From: Acidobacteriaceae bacterium
Lineage (GTDB): Bacteria; Acidobacteriota; Terriglobia; Bryobacterales; Bryobacteraceae
Assembly (NCBI GenBank): GCA_019240405.1
Contig: JAFAYL010000048.1
Coordinates: 1 to 64,000, forward strand
Length of the DNA stretch: 64,000 nucleotides
Direction: 5' to 3'
A model generated the notes under the pieces. That model was given only the letters and a program-made list of their open reading frames with translations, was not told the DNA's origin and did not search any database. Made by a program: the position numbers and the translations under genes. How positions within the stretch are numbered: the stretch's first letter is position 1; each line of letters opens with the position of its first letter. Below, in pieces: positions 17,542 to 25,799 of the stretch.

Positions 17542-19374
17542 CTATTCGCTCAGGCTTTGATTGGTGAAGACGGATTTCCCTCCGCTCCGCGCGAGCGGAA
17601 ACGACCGCAGGCCCTTAAGTTCTTTCGGGTTCTCTTGATCCGTCCACAGGAACACCCTACCGGGACCGTTCCACAACGCCGCTAACGTCTCCGGACTTTC
17701 GAAGATATGGGGCGCATCCGGAAACTTCGCCCCAAACCAAAGGTTGCCGCTCGGTTCATGGAAGACGTGAACCTGGACGCCAGTATAAAAATTTAGCGTC
17801 GAGGCTTCGTGATACTCGCCGTCGATGACAATCACATCGCGCGGCCGATACTGTTTTCGAATCGCCTGCGCAAGGTTGTACGAAGACAGAATCGGTGAGA
17901 ACGTGATAAAAGAAAAATGCACACACGCCAGTAACACGATCATCATTGCAGCGAGCGCAACATTGCCGGCAAACGGACGACCTCGCCGGCGGAATATCCA
18001 GTTCAGTCCGGTTCCGAGAAGCAGCCCCAGCGATACTCCCAAAAGCGGGCCGCGAAAAGCGCCCAGCGCTTGAGGCGTAAGATCCAGCACGTGCCCGAGC
18101 GAGAGATTGTACTCTTCTGGATTCTTCTTGAGCAGATCTGCCAAGTCCGCTCCGGGTGCGGGCCGCTGGGAAATAAACAAGAAAATCATCCCGGCGACAA
18201 ATGCGAGCACGCCAAACACAAAGAGGACTGTTGAAGAAATCCTCCCCGCCCGGCGATGCAATTCGTCCGCTGACGAATGGGATTCGCGCGCGAGCCAACC
18301 GCCAACCAAGAGCGCCAGAGCGGGCAATGCGGGAATTGTGTAATACTCCTGTCGCGTCGAAAAGCTGAAGAAGCCTATAATGACGAGCGCCCATAAGAAA
18401 AAGAGCAGATTCGCGACGTTTCGCCGGTCCGTCTTAATTCCTGGCTGGCGAAGTTCGTGCCATTTTGCCAAGCCATTGCGAAGAGCTTGCGGAAGGAATG
18501 CAGCCCATGGAAAAAGCCACGCCAGAGTGAGGCCCCAAAAAATTCCAAGCGGAACCGTATCAAACCCCGGCGGCACGCGCTTACCAAGAAAGCGCATCAG
18601 GTGTTCATTAATGAAGTACAACCACAGAAAACCTGGAGCCTGGCCCTGAGCCGGATTTCGCGCTGCGGCAAGGATGTGCCATGGCGCTGCGATCGCCAGG
18701 AAGACGAGCAGGCTCGAAACGATGCGCATCTTGAACAGTTGGCGCAAATTCGCCGTCAGCAACAGCGCGAGTCCGATTGCTGCCCCCGGGAATATCAGTC
18801 CGATCAAACCTTTCGTCAACACATTCAGAGCGCACGTCGCGGCGAATCCCCAGCAAAGAAAGCGCGAGGGTCGTTCTTCTTCGAGCGCCCGCAGAAAAAA
18901 ATAGTAGCCCAGGGTCAACCACAACGCGACCAGCGCTTCGGGAATCAGAAAGCGTGTGTAGACATACAACCCCAGTGAGGTGACTAGCCCTACTCCTCCA
19001 TATAGGCCGCCCATCTCTCCATAAACATGCCGTCCCAACACGTAGGTTGCTAGAACCAGTGCGAGCACACCGAGCATGAGGGGCAAACGTGTGCTCCATT
19101 GGCTAACTCCGAAAACTTTGTAGCTCGCTGCTACCGTCCAATACATTAGGGGAGCCTTTTCCAGATAACGGATGCCGTCAGTGTGGATCGTCACCCAATC
19201 ATTCCGCTGCGCCATTTCACGCGCCGCCTCAGCGTGGACCGAGTCGACGTCATCAAGTAGAGGAGGGCGCGAAAGACCGGTCATGTAGATGACGGCCCAT
19301 AAGGCTAACAGCGTCAGTACGGAAATGCGCCAATCTGAAAACAGGCGCTTCGGACCGTTCGTCACCGAGCCCAT
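17542..19374 (-). CDS. ArnT/PMT-like membrane glycosyltransferase
   Basis: A polytopic GT-C glycosyltransferase (610 residues from the chosen ATG). The first extracytoplasmic loop has the acidic motif PPLLDDVDSVHAEAAREM followed by YLEKAPLMYW, typical of GT39/GT83 enzymes such as ArnT that use polyprenyl-phosphate sugars. Ten or more hydrophobic helices follow, then a C-terminal periplasmic domain (from about residue 510). I chose the ATG at 19374 (MGSVTNGPKR); the frame opens farther upstream at 19455 but that would overlap the SMR gene. Acceptor is unknown; lipid A or protein are both possible. Confidence 0.88.
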   Translation of the reverse strand: MGSVTNGPKRLFSDWRISVLTLLALWAVIYMTGLSRPPLLDDVDSVHAEAAREMAQRNDWVTIHTDGIRYLEKAPLMYWTVAASYKVFGVSQWSTRLPLMLGVLALVLATYVLGRHVYGEMGGLYGGVGLVTSLGLYVYTRFLIPEALVALWLTLGYYFFLRALEEERPSRFLCWGFAATCALNVLTKGLIGLIFPGAAIGLALLLTANLRQLFKMRIVSSLLVFLAIAAPWHILAAARNPAQGQAPGFLWLYFINEHLMRFLGKRVPPGFDTVPLGIFWGLTLAWLFPWAAFLPQALRNGLAKWHELRQPGIKTDRRNVANLLFFLWALVIIGFFSFSTRQEYYTIPALPALALLVGGWLARESHSSADELHRRAGRISSTVLFVFGVLAFVAGMIFLFISQRPAPGADLADLLKKNPEEYNLSLGHVLDLTPQALGAFRGPLLGVSLGLLLGTGLNWIFRRRGRPFAGNVALAAMMIVLLACVHFSFITFSPILSSYNLAQAIRKQYRPRDVIVIDGEYHEASTLNFYTGVQVHVFHEPSGNLWFGAKFPDAPHIFESPETLAALWNGPGRVFLWTDQENPKELKGLRSFPLARSGGKSVFTNQSLSE

Positions 19375-19406
19375 GGGCTGGAATTGCTGCGTGATTCCCA
19401 ATAGGA

Positions 19407-19784
19407 TCAGGTGAGGAGAAGCACCCCGCAGCACACGAAAAGAATCGCGAACCAACGGCGGCGATCTACGTTTTCATGCAGGAAGAACTTGGCGGCGAAG
19501 GCGTTGGCCACAAACGTCAGCGCTGCTGTTGCCGGACCCATGAGGCTCAGGTCCGCCCAAGAGAGTCCGACGAGATTGCTGAAGAAAGCGATTGCCATGA
19601 AGGCTACGCCACCGAAGAAGACTCCGCTCGAAAGAGCCTGGGGGGTGAATGTAAATAGACGCCGATGACGGTGCACATCAGCGAGGTCGCCGATGCGGCG
19701 CATGGCGAGAGCAATCAGAACATCTCCAGCGGCAGCGCTGCAGATAGTAGTGCTGATGCAAAGCCAGACGTAGAAGGTTCTCAC
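19407..19784 (-). CDS. SMR/EamA-like membrane protein, second half of a pair
   Basis: A 125-residue protein with four predicted helices. The last two (SLMGPATAALTFVANAFAAKFF and RRRWFAILFVCCGVLLL) show the P-A-T-A/ and G-V-x-L-L pattern of small multidrug resistance and half-EamA proteins. The start is a GTG that overlaps the stop codon of the upstream partner (GTGTGA), which argues for a two-component transporter. Substrate unknown; drug, lipid-linked sugar or polyamine export are all known for this fold. It is 32 bases upstream of the ArnT-like gene, where SMR-like flippases of undecaprenyl-phosphate sugars are often found. Confidence 0.75.
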   Translation of the reverse strand: MRTFYVWLCISTTICSAAAGDVLIALAMRRIGDLADVHRHRRLFTFTPQALSSGVFFGGVAFMAIAFFSNLVGLSWADLSLMGPATAALTFVANAFAAKFFLHENVDRRRWFAILFVCCGVLLLT

Positions 19785-20170
19785 ACGTGCTCCTCTGCGG
19801 TCTCCGATTCGGAGATATGCATGGGCGGTTTCTCGGTGCGCGAGGGACCTCCGGCAACTATCCCGACACCGAGGACGATGAAACCGACTCCAGCCCAGCG
19901 GTGCAGGCTGACATGCTCGTGCAGCCAAATGATCGAAAGGAGCACCATGACCACATAGCTGCCGGCGGTGGCAGGGAGAACGTAGCTCAGGTCGGCAAAC
20001 GAGAGCGCAGTCATGTAGCTGAACATGAAAATTAGGAGCGAAAGGATTCCAAGAATAACGAAAGGATTGGCGAGCGCCGGTAACACTTTGGCGACATGAT
20101 GAACATCGACAGGCCCGACCTGCTTCATGCCGCGCGAGAGGAAAGCGTCTCCGACTGCGCCGAAGATCAC
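19781..20170 (-). CDS. SMR/EamA-like membrane protein, first half of a pair
   Basis: A 129-residue protein with four helices. The third and fourth (SFADLSYVLPATAGSYVVMVLLSII and RWAGVGFIVLGVGIVAG) carry the SYVLPATA motif of EmrE-like proteins. A short acidic tail follows. The downstream gene starts inside its stop codon. Together they probably form a heterodimer like other paired SMR systems; proximity to a GT-C glycosyltransferase suggests an undecaprenyl-phosphate-sugar flippase as an alternative to drug export. Confidence 0.78.
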   Translation of the reverse strand: MIFGAVGDAFLSRGMKQVGPVDVHHVAKVLPALANPFVILGILSLLIFMFSYMTALSFADLSYVLPATAGSYVVMVLLSIIWLHEHVSLHRWAGVGFIVLGVGIVAGGPSRTEKPPMHISESETAEEHV

Positions 20171-20257
20171 AATCCGTAGAATAACGATATACTTACGAAG
20201 GGTCAGGCGAGTTCTCCGGTTACGGAAACGTTAGAATTTATTACTCGCTTCCCGCAC

Positions 20258-20411
20258 TGCTTTGGACCGCCTGGTCCAGAATTTGGGCCAGTTCGTTTCG
20301 CGAGTATTTCTGCTCCGGATTTTCATCCCAAACGGCAACCTCGCGGACCATTTCGTCTTCGCCAGTATCAATTGGCTCATCCAAGGGAACCGTCTTGCTG
20401 GAGGTACTCAC
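20258..20411 (-). pseudogene. Deleted copy of the ECF sigma gene
   Basis: The plus-strand sequence from about 20258 to 20400 matches 15064-15205 of the intact sigma gene (including the part encoding EQKYSRDELAEILDQ and its flank). At about 20400 it jumps to sequence equivalent to 15485 onward, which includes the GTG start region. About 280 bases of the middle are missing, so region 2 is lost. Beyond the start codon the homology continues through the sigma/thrS intergenic region. Confidence 0.88.
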
Positions 20412-20514
20412 ACAGAAAACACACCCAGTCTAGCAGTGTTGGCTGTGCCTACAGCCCGGGAGTTTCGATTCATCTGTTAACCCTCGAATCAATCCATTCG
20501 AATTGAACCAGGCA

Positions 20515-20705
20515 ATGAGCGCTCTTACCATCACTCTGCCCGATAGCAGCCGACAGAGCGTTCCAGAAGGCGACCGGCCGATATTCGTGTCCCAAGTCGC
20601 TCACCGCAGTGAGAAAGTAAACTTTAAGATACGGGAGGCACAGCTACAAAGATTCCTTTTATGCTTGTCGTTGGCGATCGTGAAGCCAAAGCGGTGAGCG
20701 AGTGA
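20515..20705 (+). pseudogene. thrS relic with two internal deletions
   Basis: It begins like ThrRS (MSALTITLPDSSRQSVPEG against MSDLTVTLPDGSRQAVPKG), jumps after about 23 codons to the C-terminal anticodon domain (EKVNFKIREAQLQ identical), loses one A (frameshift) just after that, then reads IPFMLVVGDREAKAVSE and a stop, missing a further 35 or so codons present in thrS. As read, an open frame of about 60 codons remains. The stop overlaps the GTG start of the HpnI-like gene. The upstream leader retains the sequence GAGTTTCGAT-CATCTGTTA-CCCTCGAAT found before thrS. Confidence 0.92.
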
Positions 20706-21829
20706 TTTTCGTCGCTGCCGCGAGTGTTCTCCTCGCCGGGTCGATTTTCTACTGCGTTCTGGTCGTTGTGGCAGCCTTGAGAGAGGCTCGCGAGGCGCGG
20801 GTGCTCTGTGACAGTGATCCGCGCATAACCATATCCGTACTAAAGCCGCTAGCCGGATTGGACGAGGACCTGCGTGAGAATCTTGTCTCGTTCTTCGAGC
20901 AGGAGTACCGGGGTTTTGAGCTTATCTTCGCAGTGCGGCACGTGAGTGATCCCGCCGTACCCATTGTTCAATCGCTAATAGCGCGTTATCCGAATGTGCC
21001 CTGCCGTTTGCTTACCACCGGTGAGTCGCCGGACCCCAACGCGAAAGTTCACAGTCTCAGCGTGATGACTGCCGCGTCGTCTCATGAACTGCTGGTGATG
21101 AGTGATAGCGATATTCGAGTGGACCGCAAATTTCTCTCGCGAATTGCAAATGAGGCTGCGGCGAACTGGTACGATCTGGCAACTTGTCCCTACCGTGCTG
21201 TTCCGGGGCGCACGATCTGGTCGCGCCTCGAAGCCACTGGAATGAACACCGAGTTTTGGGGCGGAGCGCTCGCAGCCAAGCTTACGGAAGGTGTCCGCTT
21301 TGCCATTGGTCCCACGATTATCGCCCGCCGCGAAGTCATTGCTGCGATCCCTTGGAAAACGCTTGGCGGATATCTTGCCGAAGATTTTGTGCTCGGCCAG
21401 CGCGCTTCCGAGAAGGGTTTTCGCGTTAATCTCTCGCATTGCGTTGTGGAGCACCGCCTCAGAAGCGACACGTTGCACGATAACTTGTTACACCGCTTGA
21501 GATGGGCTCGCAGCACGCGGCGCTCAAGGCGCTGGGGCTACATCGGCCAAGTGTTCACTCATCCGCTGCCGGTGGCCTTCTTGGCCTGCTTGGGTCACTT
21601 TTCGTTTTGGCCGCTGATTTTCGTAATATGCCTACTTCGCTCGGCAGCAGCTTGGGCTGTCTCTAAAAAGGTCCTCCACACGCGGGTGGCATGGCATCTG
21701 CTTCCGTTCCAGGACCTGGCTGGTTTCGCGTTCTGGATTGCGGGCTTCTTCGGAAATTCGATCGAATGGCGCGGTCAGCAATACCTGCTGAATCGCGATG
21801 GAACTGTCGAGCAGAGCGCCGCGAGTTAG
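20702..21829 (+). CDS. HpnI-like / ceramide-glucosyltransferase-like family 2 glycosyltransferase
   Basis: A 375-residue membrane-bound GT2/GT21-type enzyme. It has an N-terminal helix, the donor-binding motif VMSDSDIRVD (about 130-139), EDFVLG near 223 and the (Q/R)xxRW-type signature LLHRLRWARSTRRSRRW near 259-275, then two or three C-terminal helices. Relatives are HpnI, which adds GlcNAc to bacteriohopanetetrol, and ceramide glucosyltransferase; no hopanoid or sphingolipid genes are in the window, so the acceptor lipid is unknown. The GTG start lies inside the stop region of the thrS relic, so its expression may depend on the old thrS promoter and leader. Confidence 0.85.
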   Translation: MIFVAAASVLLAGSIFYCVLVVVAALREAREARVLCDSDPRITISVLKPLAGLDEDLRENLVSFFEQEYRGFELIFAVRHVSDPAVPIVQSLIARYPNVPCRLLTTGESPDPNAKVHSLSVMTAASSHELLVMSDSDIRVDRKFLSRIANEAAANWYDLATCPYRAVPGRTIWSRLEATGMNTEFWGGALAAKLTEGVRFAIGPTIIARREVIAAIPWKTLGGYLAEDFVLGQRASEKGFRVNLSHCVVEHRLRSDTLHDNLLHRLRWARSTRRSRRWGYIGQVFTHPLPVAFLACLGHFSFWPLIFVICLLRSAAAWAVSKKVLHTRVAWHLLPFQDLAGFAFWIAGFFGNSIEWRGQQYLLNRDGTVEQSAAS

Positions 21830-22020
21830 TCCTTCTTCTTGCGCTCTTTGTCTACTTCCTCGCGCACTTCTTCGGGCGGCGGTGTTTCGTTAATGGCGTA
21901 GTAGCCTTCTAACGTCGCATTTGAATCGGCAGCTTCCTCCAAACTACGCGCCGTATGCTCAGCGAGATGCGGGCTCTCCACCATATTTTCGGGTTTTTCG
22001 TGTTCTTCTTGCTTTGGCAT
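21826..22020 (-). CDS. Small acidic protein of unknown function
   Basis: A 64-residue highly charged protein (MPKQEEHEKPENMVESPHL ... PPPEEVREEVDKERKKKD) without membrane helix. AAGGAAGG lies about 11 bases upstream of the ATG, at the end of the Uma2 relic. It is convergent with the HpnI-like gene, the stops overlapping by four bases. No family recognised; the composition suggests an unstructured protein. Confidence 0.5.
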   Translation of the reverse strand: MPKQEEHEKPENMVESPHLAEHTARSLEEAADSNATLEGYYAINETPPPEEVREEVDKERKKKD

Positions 22021-22029
22021 TGCTATCTG

Positions 22030-22295
22030 CTACCTTCCTTTCCTTGGCTGTGTGGAAGCACGGTCTGCGAGTCTGACCTCTACACCTAGACTTGCAGCAA
22101 TCAGCCTGCCGTCCTGGACCTCAAATGGAGGACTTTCCAACTCAAAGATCCAGGCCTTCACCCGGTATGGGTCAATCACCCAGACGCACGGCACACCCAT
22201 TTCCTGGGTAATCGCTTACTGACGCGATCACCCGGTGCCATCGATCCTCCGGCGAAAGCACTTCCACGCAGAGCAGCGGCGGCTTGCTGACCCCA
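22030..22295 (-). pseudogene. Uma2-family (DUF820) nuclease-like relic
   Basis: Two frames on the minus strand together give the typical C-terminal part of Uma2 proteins: KPPLLCVEVLSPEDRWHRVI in one frame and EMGVPCVWVIDPYRVKAWIF, then ESPPFEVQDGRLIAASLGV, in another. A frameshift near 22205 separates them, and the N-terminal half is missing or unrecognisable. The PD-(D/E)xK-like family is very common in Acidobacteriota and Cyanobacteria. From 22296 to 22625 I see no further gene. Confidence 0.75.
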
Positions 22296-22625
22296 AAAGC
22301 CGCCAAAGAGTGTGAGAATAGCTGCGCCTCCGACGATTCCACGCATCCGTGCTTTTAGTAAGCATAGAACAATTTCTCGCACCCCCTCGCGGCGATCCCG
22401 AGAAATCAGCAGTCGCTTGCCATTCTATGGTCAGAACAGCGGCTCCGCAAACACGCCTATATTCCTATCACAGACATAGACGGACGTTGCCTGACAAGCA
22501 AGTCAACCCTGACTATTATGAACTTAAAGCAAGCAGCGTTTGAGCTGGCCCAGAGACGAGTGGGCGGCGGTTCCATTCGGGCCAAACAGCCGCAAGATGC
22601 CGCGCGGTAAAGAAAGACATCAACT

Positions 22626-23336
22626 TTGTCATCAAGCACTGTAACAACGTCTCCCGCGCCTGCCAGAGAACCCATCGCCCCCTGGTGGCACACTCTGCTC
22701 GTATTGCTGCCAATCGCGATCGGTTCCGTCGCGAGTTGGTATCAGCACGGGTTGCCAAACGCTCATATACCTGGCCTCAGCTCGCGGCTCTCGAGCTTTG
22801 TGACCGTTCTGGCTGAAGAGTGGCTGGTGATCCTTGTGATCTGGCTTGGTCTCAGGCACCGAGGCATTCCGCTAAGCAGGTTAATCGGGGGACGCTGGCA
22901 GACCCGCAGGGATTTTTTCAGAGATTTGGGACTCGCGATTACTTTTTTAGTTCTGACCGTACCACTTGTGGGATTCCTGGCCCATCTCGTTGGCGGGAAT
23001 GCCGCCGGAAGTCTCGCCAACACTCCGAGGACACTCCCCGAGCTTGTGATCTTTCTTGTACTGGCTATAAGCGGCGGCTTTGGTGAAGAAGTTACCTTCC
23101 GTGGATATTTGACCAGACAGCTCACGACTTGGACTGGTAGCAGTGTGTTCGGCGTTATCGCTCAAGGAGTGCTCTTTGGCCTCGCGCACGGATACTATGG
23201 GCGAGTCATGGTGGTCATCATGCTTCATGGTTCATTCTTAGGTCTGCTTGCCCACTGGCGTAAGAGCTTGCGTCCGGGGATGATCGCCCATGGAGTCGAG
23301 GATGTGATCGGGGGCATTGCCGCGTTCTTCTCGTAA
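22626..23336 (+). CDS. CPBP-family intramembrane metalloprotease
   Basis: A 236-residue polytopic protein with the three CPBP/Rce1 motifs: GEEVTFRGYL (EExxxR, about 154-163), FGLAHGYYG (about 186-194) and HGVEDV near the C-terminus (H and D/N of motif 4). Members cut prenylated proteins or peptides within the membrane, or protect against bacteriocins. The start is TTG at 22626 with AAAGAAAG upstream; another start is possible. It stands alone. Confidence 0.85.
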   Translation: MSSSTVTTSPAPAREPIAPWWHTLLVLLPIAIGSVASWYQHGLPNAHIPGLSSRLSSFVTVLAEEWLVILVIWLGLRHRGIPLSRLIGGRWQTRRDFFRDLGLAITFLVLTVPLVGFLAHLVGGNAAGSLANTPRTLPELVIFLVLAISGGFGEEVTFRGYLTRQLTTWTGSSVFGVIAQGVLFGLAHGYYGRVMVVIMLHGSFLGLLAHWRKSLRPGMIAHGVEDVIGGIAAFFS

Positions 23337-23429
23337 AGTTGGGATGATTGGTCGCCGATCAACCAGTTGAATAGCGCCATAGCAGATCAATATCGATGGT
23401 GGGCTTTGTAAGCGAAAATCGGCATTCAC

Positions 23430-23505
23430 TTGTCCGTGTACCGCGCCAAAGATAGAAGCGACAGCCGCGGGCTTGGCATCGGTGCAAAGCTACTCGCACA
23501 GGCCG
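23430..23505 (+). pseudogene. Possible GNAT acetyltransferase fragment
   Basis: One plus-strand frame reads VYRAKDRSDSRGLGIGAKLL then AQAESE and a stop, which resembles the acetyl-CoA-binding motif A of GNAT enzymes (R/Q-x-x-G-x-G/A). Nothing else of the enzyme is present. The call rests on a short match and is weak. Confidence 0.35.
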
Positions 23506-23658
23506 AATCTGAATAAGCAGTCGCGGACACCGGACATTTCGTCTTCGGGTGGTCAAGTCGAATATTCGGGCCCTTCAATTCCATAAAAGTCAGGGCTGGA
23601 AGTTCAGCATGAGTTTCCGCATGAAGAATTCGGCCATGCAATGTTTGAAATGAATATC

Positions 23659-23751
23659 TGCAGCAGCTTCGGCTCGCTAAAAGGCGGGTGATGAGTTGCA
23701 ATCCGACCAGCAGGCCGCCCACTGTGCTTCCGACGGCATTGATAGTGCTGG
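23659..23751 (-). pseudogene. Amidase gene 3' fragment
   Basis: About 93 bases match 37966-38060 of the intact amidase, encoding the segment GLPVGLQLISAPFSEPKLLQ (here GLLVGLQLITRLLASRSCCRY in a shifted frame, with a small indel). The last dozen codons and the whole catalytic part are missing. No other feature is recognised between 23337 and 24087 apart from this and the possible GNAT fragment. Confidence 0.8.
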
Positions 23752-24087
23752 CGCGTGCGGGCACCAGAAGAATGCTGAGCGATTGAGGCATCGGGCTGCC
23801 GATTGACGGCGGTAAGGTCGCCGTTGATAGCCAGCTGAGTACAGTGATTTTCTGGATCGAAGCTAAAACGCAGACAAGTTCCGATTTGCCCGTAAGCCTG
23901 GCACAACTCGGAAACTGAAACTTCAGGATTCGTAAACGCTTCACGACTAACGCGGATCTGTCCCTCTGTCCGAGACTCGGGCAGGACGTTTCCTGTGGTT
24001 CTCTAGGGCAGTCCTTATTGCCGTTGCGCTAAATGAGACGATGTTGGTTTCACTTCGATTCGAAAACGCCAACCTCGGAGGAAGCGC

Positions 24088-24810
24088 ATGCCGAGCCCCG
24101 ATCTAAGAGAGACGTCGTTTATGTATTTGCCCGTTCTGACCGGTCTTTTCACAGCGACTCTGCTGACCGCGAACGTTCTTAATTGCAAGATCATTCGCGT
24201 TGGGCTGCTGCCGATGACCGGCGGCTTGATTGTGTTCCCTCTGGTGCCTTTGCTCGGAGACGTTGTTACCGAAGTCTACGGTTATGCCAAGTCACGGCAA
24301 GTGATCTGGACTGCTTTGGCATCCTTAATTTTATTAGTAGTGATGATCTCGGTATGCGGTGCCCTGCCGGCCGACCCTTTGTGGCGCAATCAGGCCGCCT
24401 ATGCCGCAATTCTAGGGACTGTTCCGCGCATTGGGTTTGCGTCACTTACGTCGTATTTTGTTGGCGAGTTCTTACATTCGTTTGTACTGGCGAAGTATAA
24501 GGTCCGGACCGCGGGGAAGTTGATGTCCGTGCGATTCGCCGTCTCAACCGCGTGTGGTCAGGCGGCCGACAGCGTCACATTTGTGGCGCTGGCATTTGCG
24601 GGAACGTTGCCTTGGCGTCAGATGCTCGAGGTCTCATTTTCTGGATGGGCGATTATTTTCATCTGCCAGATCGCGGCCCTGCCGTTGAGCGTTCGCGCGG
24701 CGAGGGCGTTGAAGCGAATCGAAGGCATTGATTACTTCGATGTGGATACAGACTTCAATCCGCTCCACTTTCTGTCGGGCAGCCAGTTACGCGGGAAGAC
24801 TCGGAAATAG
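24088..24810 (+). CDS. yhhQ: Queuosine precursor transporter, YhhQ family
   Basis: A 240-residue membrane protein of the VUT/QPTR family, which imports the queuosine precursor preQ0 or preQ1. Family features seen: TLLTANVLNCKII near 26-38, GLIVFPLVPLLGDVVTEVYGYAKSRQVIW in the second and third helices, and FLHSFVLAKYK with RFAVSTACGQAADSVTF. An excellent GGAGGAAG ribosome site precedes the ATG. No queuosine synthesis genes are visible in the window. Confidence 0.92.
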   Translation: MPSPDLRETSFMYLPVLTGLFTATLLTANVLNCKIIRVGLLPMTGGLIVFPLVPLLGDVVTEVYGYAKSRQVIWTALASLILLVVMISVCGALPADPLWRNQAAYAAILGTVPRIGFASLTSYFVGEFLHSFVLAKYKVRTAGKLMSVRFAVSTACGQAADSVTFVALAFAGTLPWRQMLEVSFSGWAIIFICQIAALPLSVRAARALKRIEGIDYFDVDTDFNPLHFLSGSQLRGKTRK

Positions 24811-25701
24811 CGATCGGACCTTCGCTGAAGCAAATTCCTTAAAAATCCGAACGGGTCGTGGGGTATAACGATTTCCCAAGTGAACCAGTGAGAGATGAAA
24901 AATTGGGAAATGCCACTTCGGCATGATTTCGACGAGTCGGCCGGATCGAATCAGCTCCGGCTGAACGATGGGAGGAAAGTCACAAATGCCAGCGCCAGAG
25001 AGCAGTGCCGTGGCTAGACCGTTGTATTCGTTGATTGATAGAAATGGTTTGAAGGTGATTGTTGTTGTGTCGCGTCGATTGATGTGGGTGAATTTCCAAG
25101 TGTTCTCAGGCTTCCAGAAGGAGAATGCCAGGAGCCGGTGATTCAGCAATTCCTGCGGGGTTTTCGGCATGTCAAACTTTTTGACATATGCAGGGGCGGC
25201 AACGAGTAAGTGCCGGTAGGTTAGTATTTTTATTGCCACTAAAGAAGAATCGTGAAGGGTTTCATCAACTCTGAAAGCGAGGTCGATACCTTCAGCGATT
25301 TGGTCGACAATCCGTTCCGTGACAAAAGCCTGAATTCGTACATTCGGGTAAGTTTCTTGGAACGCAACGACAACCGGCGCTAGTAGCGAATCTGAGATAC
25401 TCGGCGGAGCCGAAATTCGCAAAGTCCCGGAAACGTTCGACAGATGATTGGAAGCAATATTTGCTATGGCATCGTTGATCTCGGCGCTGCGCCGTGCATG
25501 TTCGAGAACTTCTGAACCGACGCCGGTCACTCTCAGGCTGCGCGTGGATCTCTCGAGCAGGCGAACACCGAGTTCGCGTTCAAGCTCCGCAACACGACGG
25601 CTGACCGTCGATGTCGGCATTTTTAAGAGTCTTGCAGCTTTCGAAAAGCTGCTTGACTCAATCACTTGAGCAAAGATGATCAGCGAATTCAGATCTGGCA
25701 T
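24787..25701 (-). CDS. LysR-family transcriptional regulator
   Basis: A 304-residue LTTR from MPDLNSLIIF. The N-terminal helix-turn-helix (FAQVIESSSFSKAARLLKMPTSTVSRRVAELE) is clear, followed by the substrate-binding domain. I chose this ATG because LysR proteins start a few residues before that helix; the frame stays open to a TTG at 25803 that overlaps the stop of the TMEM175 gene (TTGA), so a longer form cannot be excluded. Its 3' end overlaps yhhQ by 24 bases on the opposite strand. Of the CrgA/DsdC-like subgroup by sequence; probably controls the neighbouring minus-strand genes. Confidence 0.9.
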   Translation of the reverse strand: MPDLNSLIIFAQVIESSSFSKAARLLKMPTSTVSRRVAELERELGVRLLERSTRSLRVTGVGSEVLEHARRSAEINDAIANIASNHLSNVSGTLRISAPPSISDSLLAPVVVAFQETYPNVRIQAFVTERIVDQIAEGIDLAFRVDETLHDSSLVAIKILTYRHLLVAAPAYVKKFDMPKTPQELLNHRLLAFSFWKPENTWKFTHINRRDTTTITFKPFLSINEYNGLATALLSGAGICDFPPIVQPELIRSGRLVEIMPKWHFPIFHLSLVHLGNRYTPRPVRIFKEFASAKVRSLFPSLPA

Positions 25702-25799
25702 TGGATTTTGCGGCCCCAAAGACACCATTTTCAGGCACGCGGAAGCTCCCCTTCGATAGGCTAAACCGGCCCGTAGCTTGCTTGCGGGCGCCGTCGATT

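Noticed and set aside
22176-22382. 68-codon ORF on the minus strand
   Set aside because: It overlaps the Uma2 relic in the wrong frame and has no recognisable features.
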